From contig CM045770.1 of the NCBI GenBank assembly GCA_025200525.1, positions 135,436,200 to 135,500,199 of the forward strand: 64,000 bases of DNA, given 5' to 3'. Made by a program: the position numbers and the translations under genes. Positions 35,438-48,331 of this stretch are shown one piece after another (position 1 is the first letter of the stretch; each line of letters begins with the position of its first letter). The notes under the pieces were generated by a model. It searched no databases and was not told where the DNA came from. It saw only the letters and a list, made by a program, of their open reading frames with translations. This DNA is from Camellia lanceoleosa (lineage: Eukaryota > Streptophyta > Magnoliopsida > Ericales > Theaceae).

Positions 35438-38400
35438 GTCTTTTTTTTTTCTTTTTCTTTTTTAACAAATAAAGTTTATTGCTCACAACATCTAGATGAC
35501 GCTACCCCCCAGAAAGGGGAAAGACTACCTAACCAATCAAATCGTCCAAGAAATCCAAAAAAACAAACAAATTCGGATCCACCCTCCCTGTAACCCAACT
35601 ATACAAAACTACAAAAAAACCTATTCTCAAACCACGAGACAAACTAAGTTAACCCCCTAAAAAATATGGCAATTCCATTCCAACCAAGCCAGCCACATTA
35701 AGCACAAAGGGCCCATGGCCCAAGCCTTCTGCAGCCTCCCAATGCCAAAAGTAGAGAAGATAAGCTCCCACAAACGATAAGCCACAAGACAATGGAGAAG
35801 CAAGTGATCCACAGACTCCGGATTACCATAGCACATATAACACTAGTTTACTAGAATATGACAACGGCAAACCAAATTATCAATAGGTAGAATCCAATCA
35901 AAAGTTGTTGTCCACACAAAAAATGCCACCTTAACATGACGCAAAGGAAACTCCCCCTCCACACCACCAAACAAAGCCTACTAGAAAGTAAAAACCAAGA
36001 AAACACCTTTCGCACTTGAACCCACAACCCCCCCCTTCTCTCTCTCCCAACACCCCGTACAAGAAATTCAATAAATCCACCAGCTGCCTAACCTCTGAAT
36101 CTTGAAACTACTAGTGTAATGTAATATCCCAAGCCACCGCATCTTCAACCCCACCCAAATAAGACGGTACCACAGCCTCCTGATCAACAGCAATACGGAA
36201 AATCAACAAAAAACGAAACTACAAAGAAACCTCACCACACCACTGATCCCGCTAAAATCGCAACCTTTTCCCTGATCCCTCTTGAAACAAAACCTCCTCC
36301 CAAAACTCCCCCCTACCTAGCCATACCCCTTTCCACAAACCACAACCATGAGTACCTCCCACGTCCCCTATACTCCACTCCCCCTAGCCCACCCCATACT
36401 TAATAACCACCACCTGGGGCCACAGTCACTCCCCTTTTCCCATGCAAACCTCTAAAGCCACTTCCCCAACAAAGCCAAATCAAAAGTCAACAACCTCCAT
36501 ACGCCTAAGCCCCCCACCTCCTTTGACCGACAAATTCGATCGCAATTCACCAAATGATACTTGAACTTCCCCCCCTTGTTTCTCTCCATAAAAAAACTCG
36601 TTGCAACTTTTCCAACCAGTACGCCATCGACATCGAATCACATGCACTGACATGAAATAAGTCGGAAAACTCCCCAAAACACTCTTGATCAAAATCAATC
36701 TCCCTCCCTTAGATAAATATTGTCATTTCCACCCCGCCAACCACTGCTTAACACTTTCCACCACACCATCCCACACTCTTTTTGCCTTAAAAGTGGCAGC
36801 CAAGGGCAAACCCAAATAAAACACTGGTAAAGCCTTACACCCCAAAATAGTTTCCAAAGTAGGAAGCCACTTCACATCCCCTAACGGAATCAATTCTGAC
36901 TTTGCCAAGTTTACCCTAAGCCCCGGGACTATCTCAAAACATAACAAAACACATCTCAAATGGCTCAACTACTCTGAATTAGCCCCATGGAAAATAAGAG
37001 CATCATCAGCATACAAGAGGTGGAAGATAGCAAACGGTTCCATAATCCCATATCCCACTGTAAAACCTTCCAACAAACCACCTTGCATAGCCCGAGACAA
37101 CCTACTCAATGCCTCCATGACCAAAATAAAAAACAAAGGAGGCAACGGGTCACCTTGACACAAACCTCGACAAGTCTGGAAGAAACCAGCATTTGATGAC
37201 CCCGACATACATATTATTTTTACGTATTATTTTATTGAGTATAATTGCATGATTATGTGTTAATTTTGTGTTTATCTGTTTGTTCATGGGATATCTGTTT
37301 AGTTGCTTACTTTGAATTCGAAATTGAAAGCCTAAACAAATTCAGAAACCAAAATTGACTAGTTCAATAGGTTAATTGGAATATTTAGAACCATATGGCA
37401 AGTTTGATTAAAATTTGATTTGGATCAAAATAATTAAATTAAATCAATTACACTTGATTAGAATTAATTAGAATTAAGGTTAATTAATTAGCCCTAATCT
37501 CATTTAATTAACTTAACTTAATCCAACCATATATATATGTTAGAAACATGTTTAAGAGCTCATTCCTCATCAAAAATAGGCTGAAAATTAGAAAGAGAGG
37601 GAAAGCAACATTTGTAGAGACTGTCAGAGAGAGACAGAGAGAAAATGTGTGGAGAATTGAAGAAGTATTGAAGAACTAAGCAAATCTATACCTAGATTTA
37701 AGCTCTGGGTAAGAATCTCACCAATAATCCTTGTAGATAATCCTTGTAGAAGTTGAATTCATGAGGTTGTAGGATCATTTGCATAAAATTGTTAAAGAAA
37801 TGCTAGGATTACTTTGAATTTTGTAAACAAGAGCTAAATTAGAACATGCATGCATAATTCATCATCTTTAAGTTTGATTTCCACCAAAATCTTTACATGC
37901 ATGAAGCTATACTTGCTATTTTTGAGAATTTCTTCATTATTTTACACTTATCATCTCATTTGATCATGTTTTGAAGGGAAAGAGGTTGAATTTATCACAT
38001 GCATAGCAAAACTATGAAGTTTTGGGTTTTGTTTTGGAAAACTTGAAAGAGATTTTGAATTATAGTTTGTAATTATCAAGTATTCATGTTTTATAAAGTG
38101 TTCCTTCATGTTTTCTTTAGCCATGCAAGCTTTGGACTTGAAACTCATGCTTTTGAACTTCAAATGCAATTCTAGAAAACCTAAAATTTGCCAATTCGCT
38201 CGAGCGACAAAATCTTCACTCAAGTGCACTTTGCATGAAACTTGTACTGTTACAGAACATTACATAATGGCTCGAGCCTAGATTTCAAGCATCCAAAAGT
38301 TTTGTAGAGTTTTACAGATAGCTCGAGCAACAAAGGGTTCACTCAAGCGAACCCAGTTCATTTTGCATAATTGGCTCAAGCAACCATCGAGCCTAGATTT

Positions 38401-41292
38401 CGACCATCCCACACTTTTGCAGACAAGCCACACCACTCGAGCGACCAAAGGTGCACTCGAGCAAACTGCCCGGTTTTCAGCATTTTTGAAATACACTCCC
38501 ATATGCATGCTTTCATCCTCATGCTCTTATAGACATCCTTAGACATTGTTTAGGCATTCTTCATAAGGAAATGAATTAGAAACACATTAAAAAAGGATTA
38601 CATTAAGTAGAACATTTGCTTGAAACATGTGTTTTAATGTGTGCTTTGTTATGTGTATTGTGTAGGTGGACTCCCGAGGCGTAATATCGGTACAACCCAC
38701 TGTGAGTAATGTCTTTATAAAGCTATGTTCGAAAAGTATTTTGAGCTGGTAAAGAATGATATTTTGAATCTTATTTTGTTATCTATGAATGAATGTCTTT
38801 TTTGAAATTGTAATCGTGACATCCTTTAGTGAGGCCCTCGCCTGGGGGAAACAATACCATGGCCCACCGATTAATAGGCCCTTGCCTAGGGAAAACAATA
38901 CCATGGCCCATTGAATTAATTGAAATACAGAGATCTCTGATGTTAGACCGTAATGGTCCATATTGAATTATGGATTATTGATTGACCCTAGTGGTCTTAT
39001 GGGCTTCGGCATATTGTTACATTGTTACTCTATTGGATGTACCACGTATAACGATTGAATTATTATTGTTATCGTATGGTATTGTTATAATTGGACATAT
39101 GATTGTCAATCAAAACGTTTTGATTTTTGAAATGGATTGTTTTGGGAAAATGAAAGATATTTTTCGAATCAAGTTGGACTTCATTCATATAAAACCTTTA
39201 TATTGATATTACTCACTGGGCTCCAACTCACCCCTCTCCCTTAAATATATGTAGGTGAGCAGTGGAACATCAAGTCCAAGCCTTGGAGTCTACTCCTGTA
39301 AAGCCATTTTTGAAATGCCTCCGTGATGGGGTTTGCTTCGACTCGAGAGGAGTCAAACTTTGTCAACCCTTTCTTTTGTTTTGTTTACTTTTGTTATTTT
39401 GGAACTTGTTATGGATAAATGTTGTATAAGAAGTGTATCTTTGATGTAATGTATGTAAGCATGTATGAAGTTTAAAGTTTTAAATATTTATGAATTTGGC
39501 ATGTATGCACTACCTAATAGACTTAGTTATATTTCATTATTACTTCCGCTAAGCCCCGTTATTATATTATGATTGATTTTGTCATTGAGGCTGAAGGTAA
39601 TCCGAGATTACTGACCGGTCATGACCTAGACCTCTAGAGGCGGGTTCAGGTCGTGACACGGCATGTCCCATTCACCAAAACCGACATCCACACAATAAAA
39701 ATGCAAAAAAGAATCCATCGCCTCCACATCAGCCCAAAACCTATCCTCTCCATAACAGACAACAAGAACTTCCAACTAACATTGTCATGTGCCTTCTCAA
39801 TATCTAACTTGCAAATGACACCCGGTCACCCTTGCTGAATATGAGAATCAACATACTCATTAGCCACCAAAACCGCATTCAAAATCAAACGACCTCCCAC
39901 AAACACATTCTGAGACACTAACACCACAGACCTCAACCAGCTGAAGCCTACTAGCCAAAACTTTAGCTAAAAGCTTGTACACGCTCCCCAGCAAACTAAT
40001 AGGCCTGAACTCCCTAATGTCCTTCGCTCCCCCTTTTTTTGGAATCAAAGCAATAAAAGTCGCATTAAAGCTCTTCTCAAATTGTCCAGAACAGAAAATC
40101 TACTCCATTGTATCCATCACATCCACCTACACCACTTCCCAACAGTGCTAGAAAAACGCAAATGTAAAACCATAGGGCCCAAGAGCCATCTCGCTACTCA
40201 TCCTCTTTAGAGCACCCACTACCTCCTCTTTAGAAAATGCCTACTCTAATGTCAGGCAGTCAAGATCTGAAATGACGTCAAAGTCCATCCCATCTAAACC
40301 CGGACGCCACTCCCCTTACCTTCCGGAATAACCTCTAATAAAAGCCTACAGTCCCCACCCGCATCTCCTCATCCGAAGGCAATTCCACCCCATCCACCTG
40401 AATCCTCCCTATATGTTTTACCCCCCTATGTACATTAGTCATCCAATGAAAAATTTTAGTGTTGTGATCCCCTTCCTTTAACCACATACACCTAGACTTC
40501 TGCAAGTAACTAATTTCTTCCATCCGAGCAATATGAGCAAAATCACCCCTCACCTTTTCTTTCCACACAACATCCTCACTAGACAAACCCACCTCAGTTT
40601 CTTTGATATCAAAGTCATGCAACTCTGCCAACACTCCCGCATTCTGACCCTCCAACTGATCAAACACCTCCTTATTCCACTATTTTAAATCTGCCTTAAG
40701 CAATTTTAACTTTTGCACCAACTTATAACTAGGATACCCCAAGACAGCATAACTCCAACACCACTCACCTACCCTGTTCACAAAACCTTCAGACTATAAC
40801 CACATATTCTCAAAAACGGTGAAGGACCACTCCGAATTCCCCTACTAACAAGAAGAATAGGCCAATGATTTGACACTAGTCGCAGAGGCAAATCTAGACT
40901 ACCCCCGAAAAATGTTCCTTCCAACCTCTTGTCACCAAAAAACAATCAATGCGAGACAAAGCCTAGCCCCCAAACCACTATAATTGCCTCCCTGCAATGG
41001 CAAATCAATCTAATGCAACTCATCAATGAAAGAGGAAAAGGCCCTCATGGAACCCATCACACAACTACTATCTACTCTCTCCAACTGCCATCAAACCACA
41101 TTAAAGTCACCCCCCACACACCACAATCCTCCCATCAAAATGCAACTCTCCAACTCCTTCCTAAACAAATACCGCTCCAAACCCCTCACAAGGCTATATA
41201 CACCCCTATGTAAACCCAACGAAAATCGTCTTCCACACACCAAAACAAGCACGATACTGAGAAACCACCTACCTCCTCCTCCATCTCAATTT
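35438..41292 (-). mobile_element. L1-type LINE, 5'-truncated, split by a solo LTR
   Basis: AGCCATGTGG flanks the whole block (35428-35437, 41293-41302), and poly(T) at the left marks the poly(A) tail. On the minus strand, from right to left: C-terminal endonuclease (FIDELHLIDLPLQGGNYS, about 40980-41035), the linker and start of RT (40335-40667, 39860-40048 with [19 protein letters not shown]), then after the solo LTR the RT core (36969-37208, RGLCQGDPLPPLFF and LLYADDALIF), KSELIPLGDV and LGLPLAA (36723-36968), a zf-RVT-like end (about 36300-36000) and the 3'UTR. The 5' end is truncated inside the endonuclease. Many stops. Body length without the insert is about 3.4 kb. Confidence 0.9.
37208..39658 (+). 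mobile_element. 2.45-kb solo LTR, probably Ty3/gypsy (Tekay-like)
   Basis: It interrupts the LINE reverse transcriptase. Flanks CGACA (37203-37207) and CGGCA (39659-39663) are a 5-bp TSD with one transition. The right end GGGTTCAGGTCGTGACA is typical of long chromovirus LTRs; the left end reads TACATATT, consistent with a TG to TA change. A TATA-like CATATATATATG lies at about 37528. No internal coding region or primer site is present, so two LTRs probably recombined. A cluster of CTCGAGCGA/CTCAAGCGA words lies at 38200-38465. Confidence 0.8.
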
Positions 41293-41307
41293 AGCCATGT
41301 GGTTTTG

Positions 41308-41311
<4 letters not shown>

Positions 41312-41352
<41 letters not shown>
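41312..41352. repeat. (CT)n microsatellite
   Basis: CT-dinucleotide run with one CTAT interruption, just outside the LINE's right TSD. Confidence 0.9.
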
Positions 41353-41353
<1 letters not shown>

Positions 41354-42639
41354 CATACTAAATCACATAACTATTGAGGCTTTTTTATTAAACTAAAAAT
41401 AGAAATTTCAAGTTACAACATAACATAAGTTCTATTTCTCTGTAAATGAAAAAATAGGGCTTCCATGGTGCAAAAGATTATGATATTCAATGAGTTTATC
41501 CACCTTTCAATTTACATGTAGGGCAGTTTTTCCTTAGGCAATATCTCTCAATATTCGATTTGATTGTAGGTTGACCTTCAAACACTCAGTTTTATCAACA
41601 TAACTTGTGGACACAAAACGGGAAACCTTTAGTTTCTACAACATCATAGTCTTAATTTCCCATTGAGAGATAAACGCTATATGTGTTCTACTATAAGTAT
41701 CATTTTTGCTCTAAATTGTTTTCACAAACAAACAATTCTACGAGACATGTCTTTGTTTTCCAAAGCTCATGATCCTCATAACAAATAGTCAATCGTAGAT
41801 ATTTTCATAAAAAACAATTTACAGAATTGTGGCAACCTTCAATTCAACAAGGGGACTGTTTCCTTGTGGGACTTTCTAGCCCGATAAACCTAGTTAATGA
41901 CATTCCATTTGCAGATGGAAGTTGGGAACCTTCTACTGCTTTAGGTGATTAAGCACCCCACTGGCACTCGCCCAGCATCATCAAAATTGAGAAAGAAAGC
42001 TCAAGTTCATGCATCAAAATATAAAAAATAAAAAGTAAAAAGCTCAAATTTGCAAGTGCAAGCTCGTCAAGAGTAGGAGAGCAATAAATGCAGTGGCCAT
42101 GTTTCCAAGGAAAAAAGAGGAGCCTAAAAGAATATAGGGGATAAAAGAAAAAGAAGTTAGTAGCAAATATGAAGACAACAAATGCTTCATGGTGGCAAGC
42201 TAAGAAGCATGAACATGAACAGATGATACAACATGGACATAACATAGACACACACACGTAAATTTTCAAAAAAATGACAAGTCACATTGGGGACATTTGC
42301 AAAACATATAAATTTATATATTTATTATACGCCATATTTTTAAATATTTTATATTTGTTTTATGTCAAATATTTGATTTCATCACATTCATCAACCATAC
42401 TATGTTATCTTAGTAAAAAAAAATTGTCTTCAACATGTCCTTAGCATATCCCAAGTGTACCAGCATGTCCAACTCTCTCCAGCATTTCCAACACGTGTTT
42501 GGAGTATGTCTGTGTCAAACAAATGTATGTGACCTATGGAGAGGTGTATGTGCTTCGTAGTTGGCAAGTGATGGGTGGTACAAAAGATGATGGAAGGGGT
42601 GTTGGCATATTATGTGATCAATGGATATTGACAAAATTG
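41353..42639. other. Intergenic sequence
   Basis: No gene, RNA or bounded element is recognised. Short frames (for example 41949-42269 minus) show no family resemblance. Confidence 0.35.
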
Positions 42640-43140
42640 AGGAAAAAGATTTATAGAGTTACTATAAGGTCAACGATATTTCACAGGATAGAATGTTGGG
42701 CAACTCAAATGATAATGTAAATTATTTAGAAATATATTTGAAATTAAATATAATTTAGGAAAAATATGGAATTTCTATCTCTCATTCATGCAAGAGGCAA
42801 TAAAAAATTATTTACTAGCAAATGTGAGCTTGTCTTTCTTCAAACATCATATAAAGATAGAAGATTCAAGTGTCTAAATTGGAATCAAGTGTTGGACAAG
42901 TATCCGACACCCTTACCCTTGTCATATATGGTAGACATGAATGTTATGAAAGAAATGAAAGAATCTATGTAATACTAGATGAGAGATAACAAACTAAGAT
43001 GGTTTAGTCATTTACAACAAAGACTTGTAAATGCAATGGTAAAGAGAAGTGATATGATCACCGAAAATAGAAATGTTGGGAGAGGGGAAAAACTAAAATT
43101 TACATGGGATGTGAATCATGATAGTAAAAAAATTATATGA
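42640..43140 (+). pseudogene. RTE-type LINE C-terminal fragment
   Basis: LRKKIYRVTIRSTIFHRIEC then WATQ (about 42637-42712) resembles the RT C-terminal block of plant RTE LINEs, usually YRTAIRPxxLYGxECW. KLRWFSHLQQRLVNAMVKRS (about 42993-43052), then GRGEKLKFTWD, matches the conserved tail. The bridge between the two (about 42715-42975) does not match and includes an unrelated frame, so it is an insertion or rearrangement. It is a dead fragment. Confidence 0.65.
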
Positions 43141-44371
43141 ATTTATTTAATTTAATCAAGCATATGGCCCTTGACAGAGCAGAATGATGAAAAAGTAATC
43201 AAATCCCACCTGATTGGGTCACAAGGCTTGGTTTGATTTGTTTTCTGTACAAATCAATAATAATTGTAATTCCAAATTTTCCACATATCCTGCCAACTAT
43301 ATATACCAGAAGTATATTTCAATCTGTACAAGATCTCCTCAACTCCTTCAATAACAATTCTTGTTGCACCTAATACTCCACATCAAGCAAAGAAGCACAA
43401 CATCCAATGCCTTCTTTCTCCTATTATTGATTTTGTACCATCTCCAATGCTTCTCAAGGGATACACCAAAATCAATCCAAAACAAAATCAACACTATATG
43501 TCACATCTCCCCTAGCCACTCTTAAGGAGGTACTTGAAGGTATCCATCACTACAGCACACATCTACCTACCACCAATTTGGAACAAACATTTTTCCCCTT
43601 TTCAAGTTATCAATACGTGCTATTTATTGGACGATAAAGAGAAAGAGATTCTCTATAGCTACGAAGTTTTGCTATTGGCCACATGCTGCATTGCAGAGAG
43701 AAAGCATAAAAACCTAAGACACCTCAAGGAAAAACCTATATCATATTGCATAGGTCGGAAAGAGAGAAACTTCAAAGGTATCTTTGGATGTTGTTACCTT
43801 GTGCATTTCAGAACTAGTACCTTGCTCTAAGTTGTCCTTTGGTAAAGCAGAGATACAAGAAATAGCACAAGGTGTCCTTGTGCATTCTTGTACTAACATC
43901 TAAGTTGTCCTTGTGCATTTCAAAAGAACTAAGTATCTCGTTCCAGTACTTGAACCTCAATGGTCCAGTTCACAAAAATTGTGCAACATTGCCAGTTTAA
44001 ACAAACTGGCTACCTCAGTTGACAAGTGATTTTAAAATGACCTACCAAGAAATCAAACAAAAAGATTCAAAAGTCCAAATCAACCCAATTAATTATGTCT
44101 CCAATATTTCATTTCTCTTCAATAAGCCGCAGATCCAACAATCAAAGCTCTAGCAATAGAAAAATTCTCTATGCAAATTACACATATTATAAACTGCCAT
44201 GACCAATCGACACGATTCTCGACTCTTAACTGTCATCAACATCAGTAAAACCAAAAGCTTATAGACCAATTTCACATCCTCACCAGATAAAAGAACTAAA
44301 TAAATACATAATATCACTTATAAAACTCATCACAAGAGTCCTCTGTAGTTATGCATACCCAATACTGATGT
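43141..44371. other. Intergenic sequence with possible LTR remnant
   Basis: Around 43260-43390 a TATA-like CTATATATACCAG is followed by TTTCAATCTGTACAAGATC, reminiscent of a copia LTR promoter, but neither end is visible. The frame at 43534-43830 has no recognisable domain. Confidence 0.3.
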
Positions 44372-44724
44372 TAAACATCATTACACCCATCATATTCCGC
44401 CATACATCCTTCCTTTTTATTGAAAAAAATAGTAATAATAATAAATAAAAACTTCTAAACATGAAAGGGTTCAGTTCATGAAGATTTCAAGAAATCAATC
44501 AATGTGACCAAGTTCTCTACCATAATACACCATTTTCTTGATTAAAAAAGATGTAATTGACAGAATCAAATGAGTCAAAGTTGAAGAACTAGCACAAACA
44601 TTCAAAAATGACAAAAACACAATCGTATAAGAACATATACATACATAGATATGCGTGACTGCGTTCACAGGTTGGAGAAAAGAAAATAAATAGGTATTAG
44701 GGTTTTATTTTGAGAAATTTCAGA

Positions 44725-44890
44725 GTCACCTGAGAGAAGGAGATGATGATGACGATGATGATGGTGGTGGTATTGTATTGTATTGTGTTGTCGGTCTCTG
44801 TTTCTTCACTGTTGCTTCACCAACCTGAATGCAATGTCAAATTTGAATGCTCATGAAACAGAGTTGAGTTTTGGCGTGTATAAGTAGGGA
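44725..44890 (-). promoter_or_regulatory. Duplicated promoter and first-exon-like segment (copy A)
   Basis: Read on the minus strand: a TATA-like CTTATACACG near 44876-44885, then GGTTGGTGAAGCAACAGTGA, a CACCACCATCATCATC tract and TCCTTCTCTCAG followed by GTGACTCTG, which fits the end of an untranslated first exon and a 5' splice site. The same arrangement recurs at about 60250-60815. No coding exon was found downstream in either copy, so both may be gene relics. Confidence 0.35.
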
Positions 44891-44947
44891 AATGCTCCGG
44901 TGTGATCGTAATACCAAAAAATTATGTAAATTTTTAGGAATATCTTT

Positions 44948-45285
44948 TCGTTAAATTACAAATACATAAGATTTATTTAGAATACAAATTATCTCTTGTT
45001 ATTTAAAAAATTACAAATATCCGCTTATTAGAATTTTTCATTTACAGAATTAACTAAAAAAATGAAATTAATAATTGATCTTCTATACAATAATAAAATT
45101 ATCTAAATTATTAATTAAAACATATTTTTAGCATCATTAAAAATTATTAATTGACTTGATAATTTATTAATAAATTGACGATTTGTTATGAAATTAAAAA
45201 CTTCAGGGATGAAATGTAATTTTTAAAACTATAAGAGACGATTCGTATTTTAATCAAATCTTAAGAAATATATTTGTAATTTATA
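44948..45285. mobile_element. Mutator-type MITE present only in duplication copy A
   Basis: It has the same structure as the split element at 26669-31828: ends GTTAAATTACAAATAC and the complement of GTATAAATTACAAATA, and interior blocks TATACAATAATAAAATTA, ATTGACTTGATAATTTATT and TTTGTTATGAAATTA. The paralogous site in copy B (about 60878) is empty. Flanks AATATCTTT and CATTTATCT are each close to the empty-site bases AATTTATTT, consistent with a 9-bp TSD. Confidence 0.75.
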
Positions 45286-45769
45286 CATTTATCTAACACT
45301 CTGTTTGGATGAGTGAGAAAAGAAATACTGTGGTTTCTCACTTAAGTGAAAAAAAAAAAAAAAAAAAAAAAATTAAATTGATTATAGTTTTTCATCATTA
45401 TATTTGGAAAAAATTGTTTGAATAAAATAAATAAGAGAAAAGAAAAAAATATATATATTATATTTGATTTATTAAAAAAAAAATTATAAAGATAATTTTG
45501 ATATTTTAAAAAACTTTCATTAAAACTAATTTCTTTTCTATCAAATATTACCACTTTTGGTAAGGAATAAACATAGATTTTGTAAGAATCTTTTTTTTTC
45601 ACTATCACTCATTTTTTCTCACATATTTAACTATCTAAGCAAATAAATAGATTTTTTATTCTTTCTTTTCTCACAAAATCCCTTCGTTTGAACAAAATGT
45701 AAGTATTTTTGCAAAAATAAATAACTAAAAAACAAACTCGCTTAATTATATAAATTTTTACCAATTTAA

Positions 45770-46025
45770 GGATATGTTTGGGAAGTAAGTTAGCTTTTCA
45801 GTTTTTTTATTTTTTGATTATTTTAGTCTAGGACTAAAAAGTCTCGTTTGAGAATGACTTTTAATTTTTTTGACTTTTTTCATTTTTTTGTGAGAGAAAG
45901 AATGTAATGATTATAGATTAGATGTGATGTTTTGTCTCATTAAACTAAAAAATTTATTTTATTTTTTGTGACTATTTTAATAAAAAAAAAAACCTAACTT
46001 TTTTCTGTTTTTTCCAAACGGAGCC
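45770..46025. mobile_element. Tourist-like MITE, 256 bp
   Basis: The left end GGATATGTTTGGGAAGTAAG mirrors the right end (complement GGCTCCGTTTGGAAAAAACA). TAA is on both sides (45767-45769, 46026-46028). The interior resembles that of 11425-11670 in reverse. Confidence 0.65.
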
Positions 46026-46028
46026 TAA

Positions 46029-46788
46029 ATAAATTTGTGTTTAACTTACAAAGGATAACTTGAAAATTAAACTAATTTTGTAGTGAATTGCGCACCGATA
46101 ATTTTCGGGATATGAATGTGTGAGTCATGTATGAGTCATCGGAGTTTAAGGTGGTGCATAAAGATTTGTGTCGGACACGTGTTCGGCGTTACTGCTCTCT
46201 ACAACGCCACGTATCATGGGGCCTCCTCTAAAATAATGCTGGTCTCCTAACCCACAAACAAACCCCCCAATAAACTTAAAGATTTCATTAGGTATGTAAT
46301 CATCAATTTTGATTTTCTTTTTTATTTAATTTTGTACAATTTTAATTATCAATATTTAAATTACATTAATTTAGTGGTCCTGTAGATTTAACTTTTAAGA
46401 ATTTAATACCTTTTATAGTGGTTAATTTATTTTTCCCGTATTATGAGAATTATATATGATTAATAGTAATTATTGTTGGACTTGACTTGGTTGATTAGTT
46501 ATTAGATTTTGTTGACTTTTTAATTATTATAAACAAACTATATATTTGATGATATAAATATAAATATTTCTTATAATATAATTATTTATCTATCTATTGA
46601 CAAAATATATATATAACTTATTTTAATTTGATCTTACTATTTAAATTGTGTCATTTTAATCCCCAATATATAAAAAGTATTTCAATTTGATTTTACAACC
46701 AAATTTTGTCGATGAACATCGTACAGATAAAAATGTTCTAGAAACTAAAATTGTTATTTTTTTTAAAGTATATAAAAGCTCTAGATCA
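46029..46788. other. AT-rich intergenic sequence
   Basis: No gene or bounded element is seen. Confidence 0.35.
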
Positions 46789-46797
46789 TAAATTGTT

Positions 46798-47755
46798 GGG
46801 CGAACTACACTAACAGTCTCTATAGTTTGAGATTTGTGTCATTTTGATCCATAACATTTCAATTGTGATACATTTGATTCTGAATTTTGAATCTCGTTCC
46901 AAATAAAAATAATTGAAGACATTGGCTTTTGTGTTGGTTAACATATATGTTGTTTGAAATATAATGGCTTTTTTTTTTAAAATGAATAATGTTGGAACTT
47001 GTTTTGTTATAAAGTTCTGTTTGGTTTAGTTTTCAAAATCTATTTTCAAAAAAAAAAAATTCTAAGAAACTAAAAATTAAATTGGTGAAAAAAAAATTAA
47101 AACACATCATTCTTATATAATTTTATCTTACAGGAGGGTATAAATAATTTTTTTTATGTTTATTTTCATTACATTAGTTTTTTTTTTTTTTTTAAAGTCA
47201 AACATGACGACAATTTTGATATTATTATTAAACCAATCCATTCAATCAAAAAATTCAAAACTAAAAACATTTTATATATTAAACATATCGATTATACTTT
47301 AAAAGCCTAATAATTATCCATTACATGATAACCATCTAAAAATATTTGTTAACAACAAATATAACCATCTATTATATGATAGCCATCTAAAAATATCAAT
47401 AAAAAAATCACTCATTACATAATCATCATCCAAACACATACTAAAAATTAATTTTAGTAAAAAAAATTTAAATAAATAAAAATGTAAAAGATTTATTATT
47501 TTATATAATTTTATCTTTGGTGAGTAGAAATAATTTTTAAAAATTTAAAAATAATTTTTTAACATTTATTTTTATCAAACTAGTTTTTATTTTATCAAAT
47601 TAACGATTTTGCCCTTGAAATGGAGCAATAATGTCTTTAATTGTCCTTATTTGAAACATAATTTAAAATTCAAAATCAAATATATCACAATTAAAAAGTT
47701 AAGGACCAAAGTAACACAAATCCTAAACTATAGAGATCATTAATATAATTCACCC
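46798..47755. mobile_element. Mutator-type TIR element with perfect 9-bp TSD
   Basis: TAAATTGTT is repeated exactly at 46789-46797 and 47756-47764. The ends, GGGCGAACTACACTAACAGT and the complement of the right end GGGTGAATTATATTAATGAT, extend as diverged inverted repeats for about 150-170 bp (landmarks CTCTATAGTTT, TTTGTGT, AATTGTGATA). The interior is AT-rich and noncoding, so it is non-autonomous. Confidence 0.85.
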
Positions 47756-47764
47756 TAAATTGTT

Positions 47765-48322
47765 TTTAATAATTCAATTACTTTTTTAGAAATATAAAAA
47801 AAAAAAAATTTCACACAAAGTTTTTTGAAAATTGAGTTTTTTGTTTTCCGTGTTTTTTTTTTTTTTTGTTTTTAGTGAATATTTTTAAAATTTTAAGTAA
47901 GTTTTTTACTTTTTTAGATGTACCTTACTTAAATGTATCTAAATAGTAAATTATTTGTGAAAAAATATCTTAAAAAATTAATAAATATACAAAAATATGA
48001 AAAATGTACTGAATTTTCGTATTTTTTATATTTTTGGTATTTAGTAATTTTTTTTAAAAAAATTTCACAAATATTATACTTTCTAAGTGTATTTTATATC
48101 AAGTATGTCTAAAAAAAAAATTTTTTTTTAATTATTTATTAAAAAATTTAGTGAGAATTAAAAAAAATACAGAAAAAGAACAAGTAAAATTTTCTGAAAA
48201 GTAAATTCTGAAAACTGGAAACAAACAGAGTAATAGTTGTTTTAGAATTTTGAATTTTTTTTTTTTTTTTTAATTAAGCACCCATGAAAATATTTCGTAT
48301 TAATTTAAGGACAACTAAAATA
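47765..48322. other. AT-rich spacer
   Basis: Runs of A and T with no gene. It resembles sequence at 2280-2600 (for example AAAATATTTTACTTTTTAGG against TTTTTTACTTTTTTAGATGTACCTTACTTAA), which may be another AT-rich repeat. Confidence 0.35.
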
Positions 48323-48331
48323 CATTTGTTG

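Larger units (their letters stand above)
44372..45757. repeat. Segmental duplication, copy A (partner 59894-61485)
   Basis: Near-identical blocks shared with the partner, in order: CATTACACCCATCA; AACATGAAAGGGTTCAGTTC; GTGACCAAGTTCTCTACCAT; GAGTCACCTGAGAGAAGGAG; TAAGTAGGGAAATGCTC; TTTAACACTCTGTTTGGATGAG-like sequence; ATTACCACTTTTGG; and CGCTTAAT. Copy A has one MITE (44948-45285) missing from copy B, while copy B has two insertions missing here, including the empty site TAAAACTA at 45521-45528. Confidence 0.9.

Noticed and set aside
41026..41361. Overlapping plus-strand frames near 41 kb
   Set aside because: They are antisense to the LINE endonuclease remnant and end in a CT microsatellite.
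43534..43830. 98-codon frame as a host gene
   Set aside because: No recognisable domain, no splice context and no repeats of known type; it could be chance.
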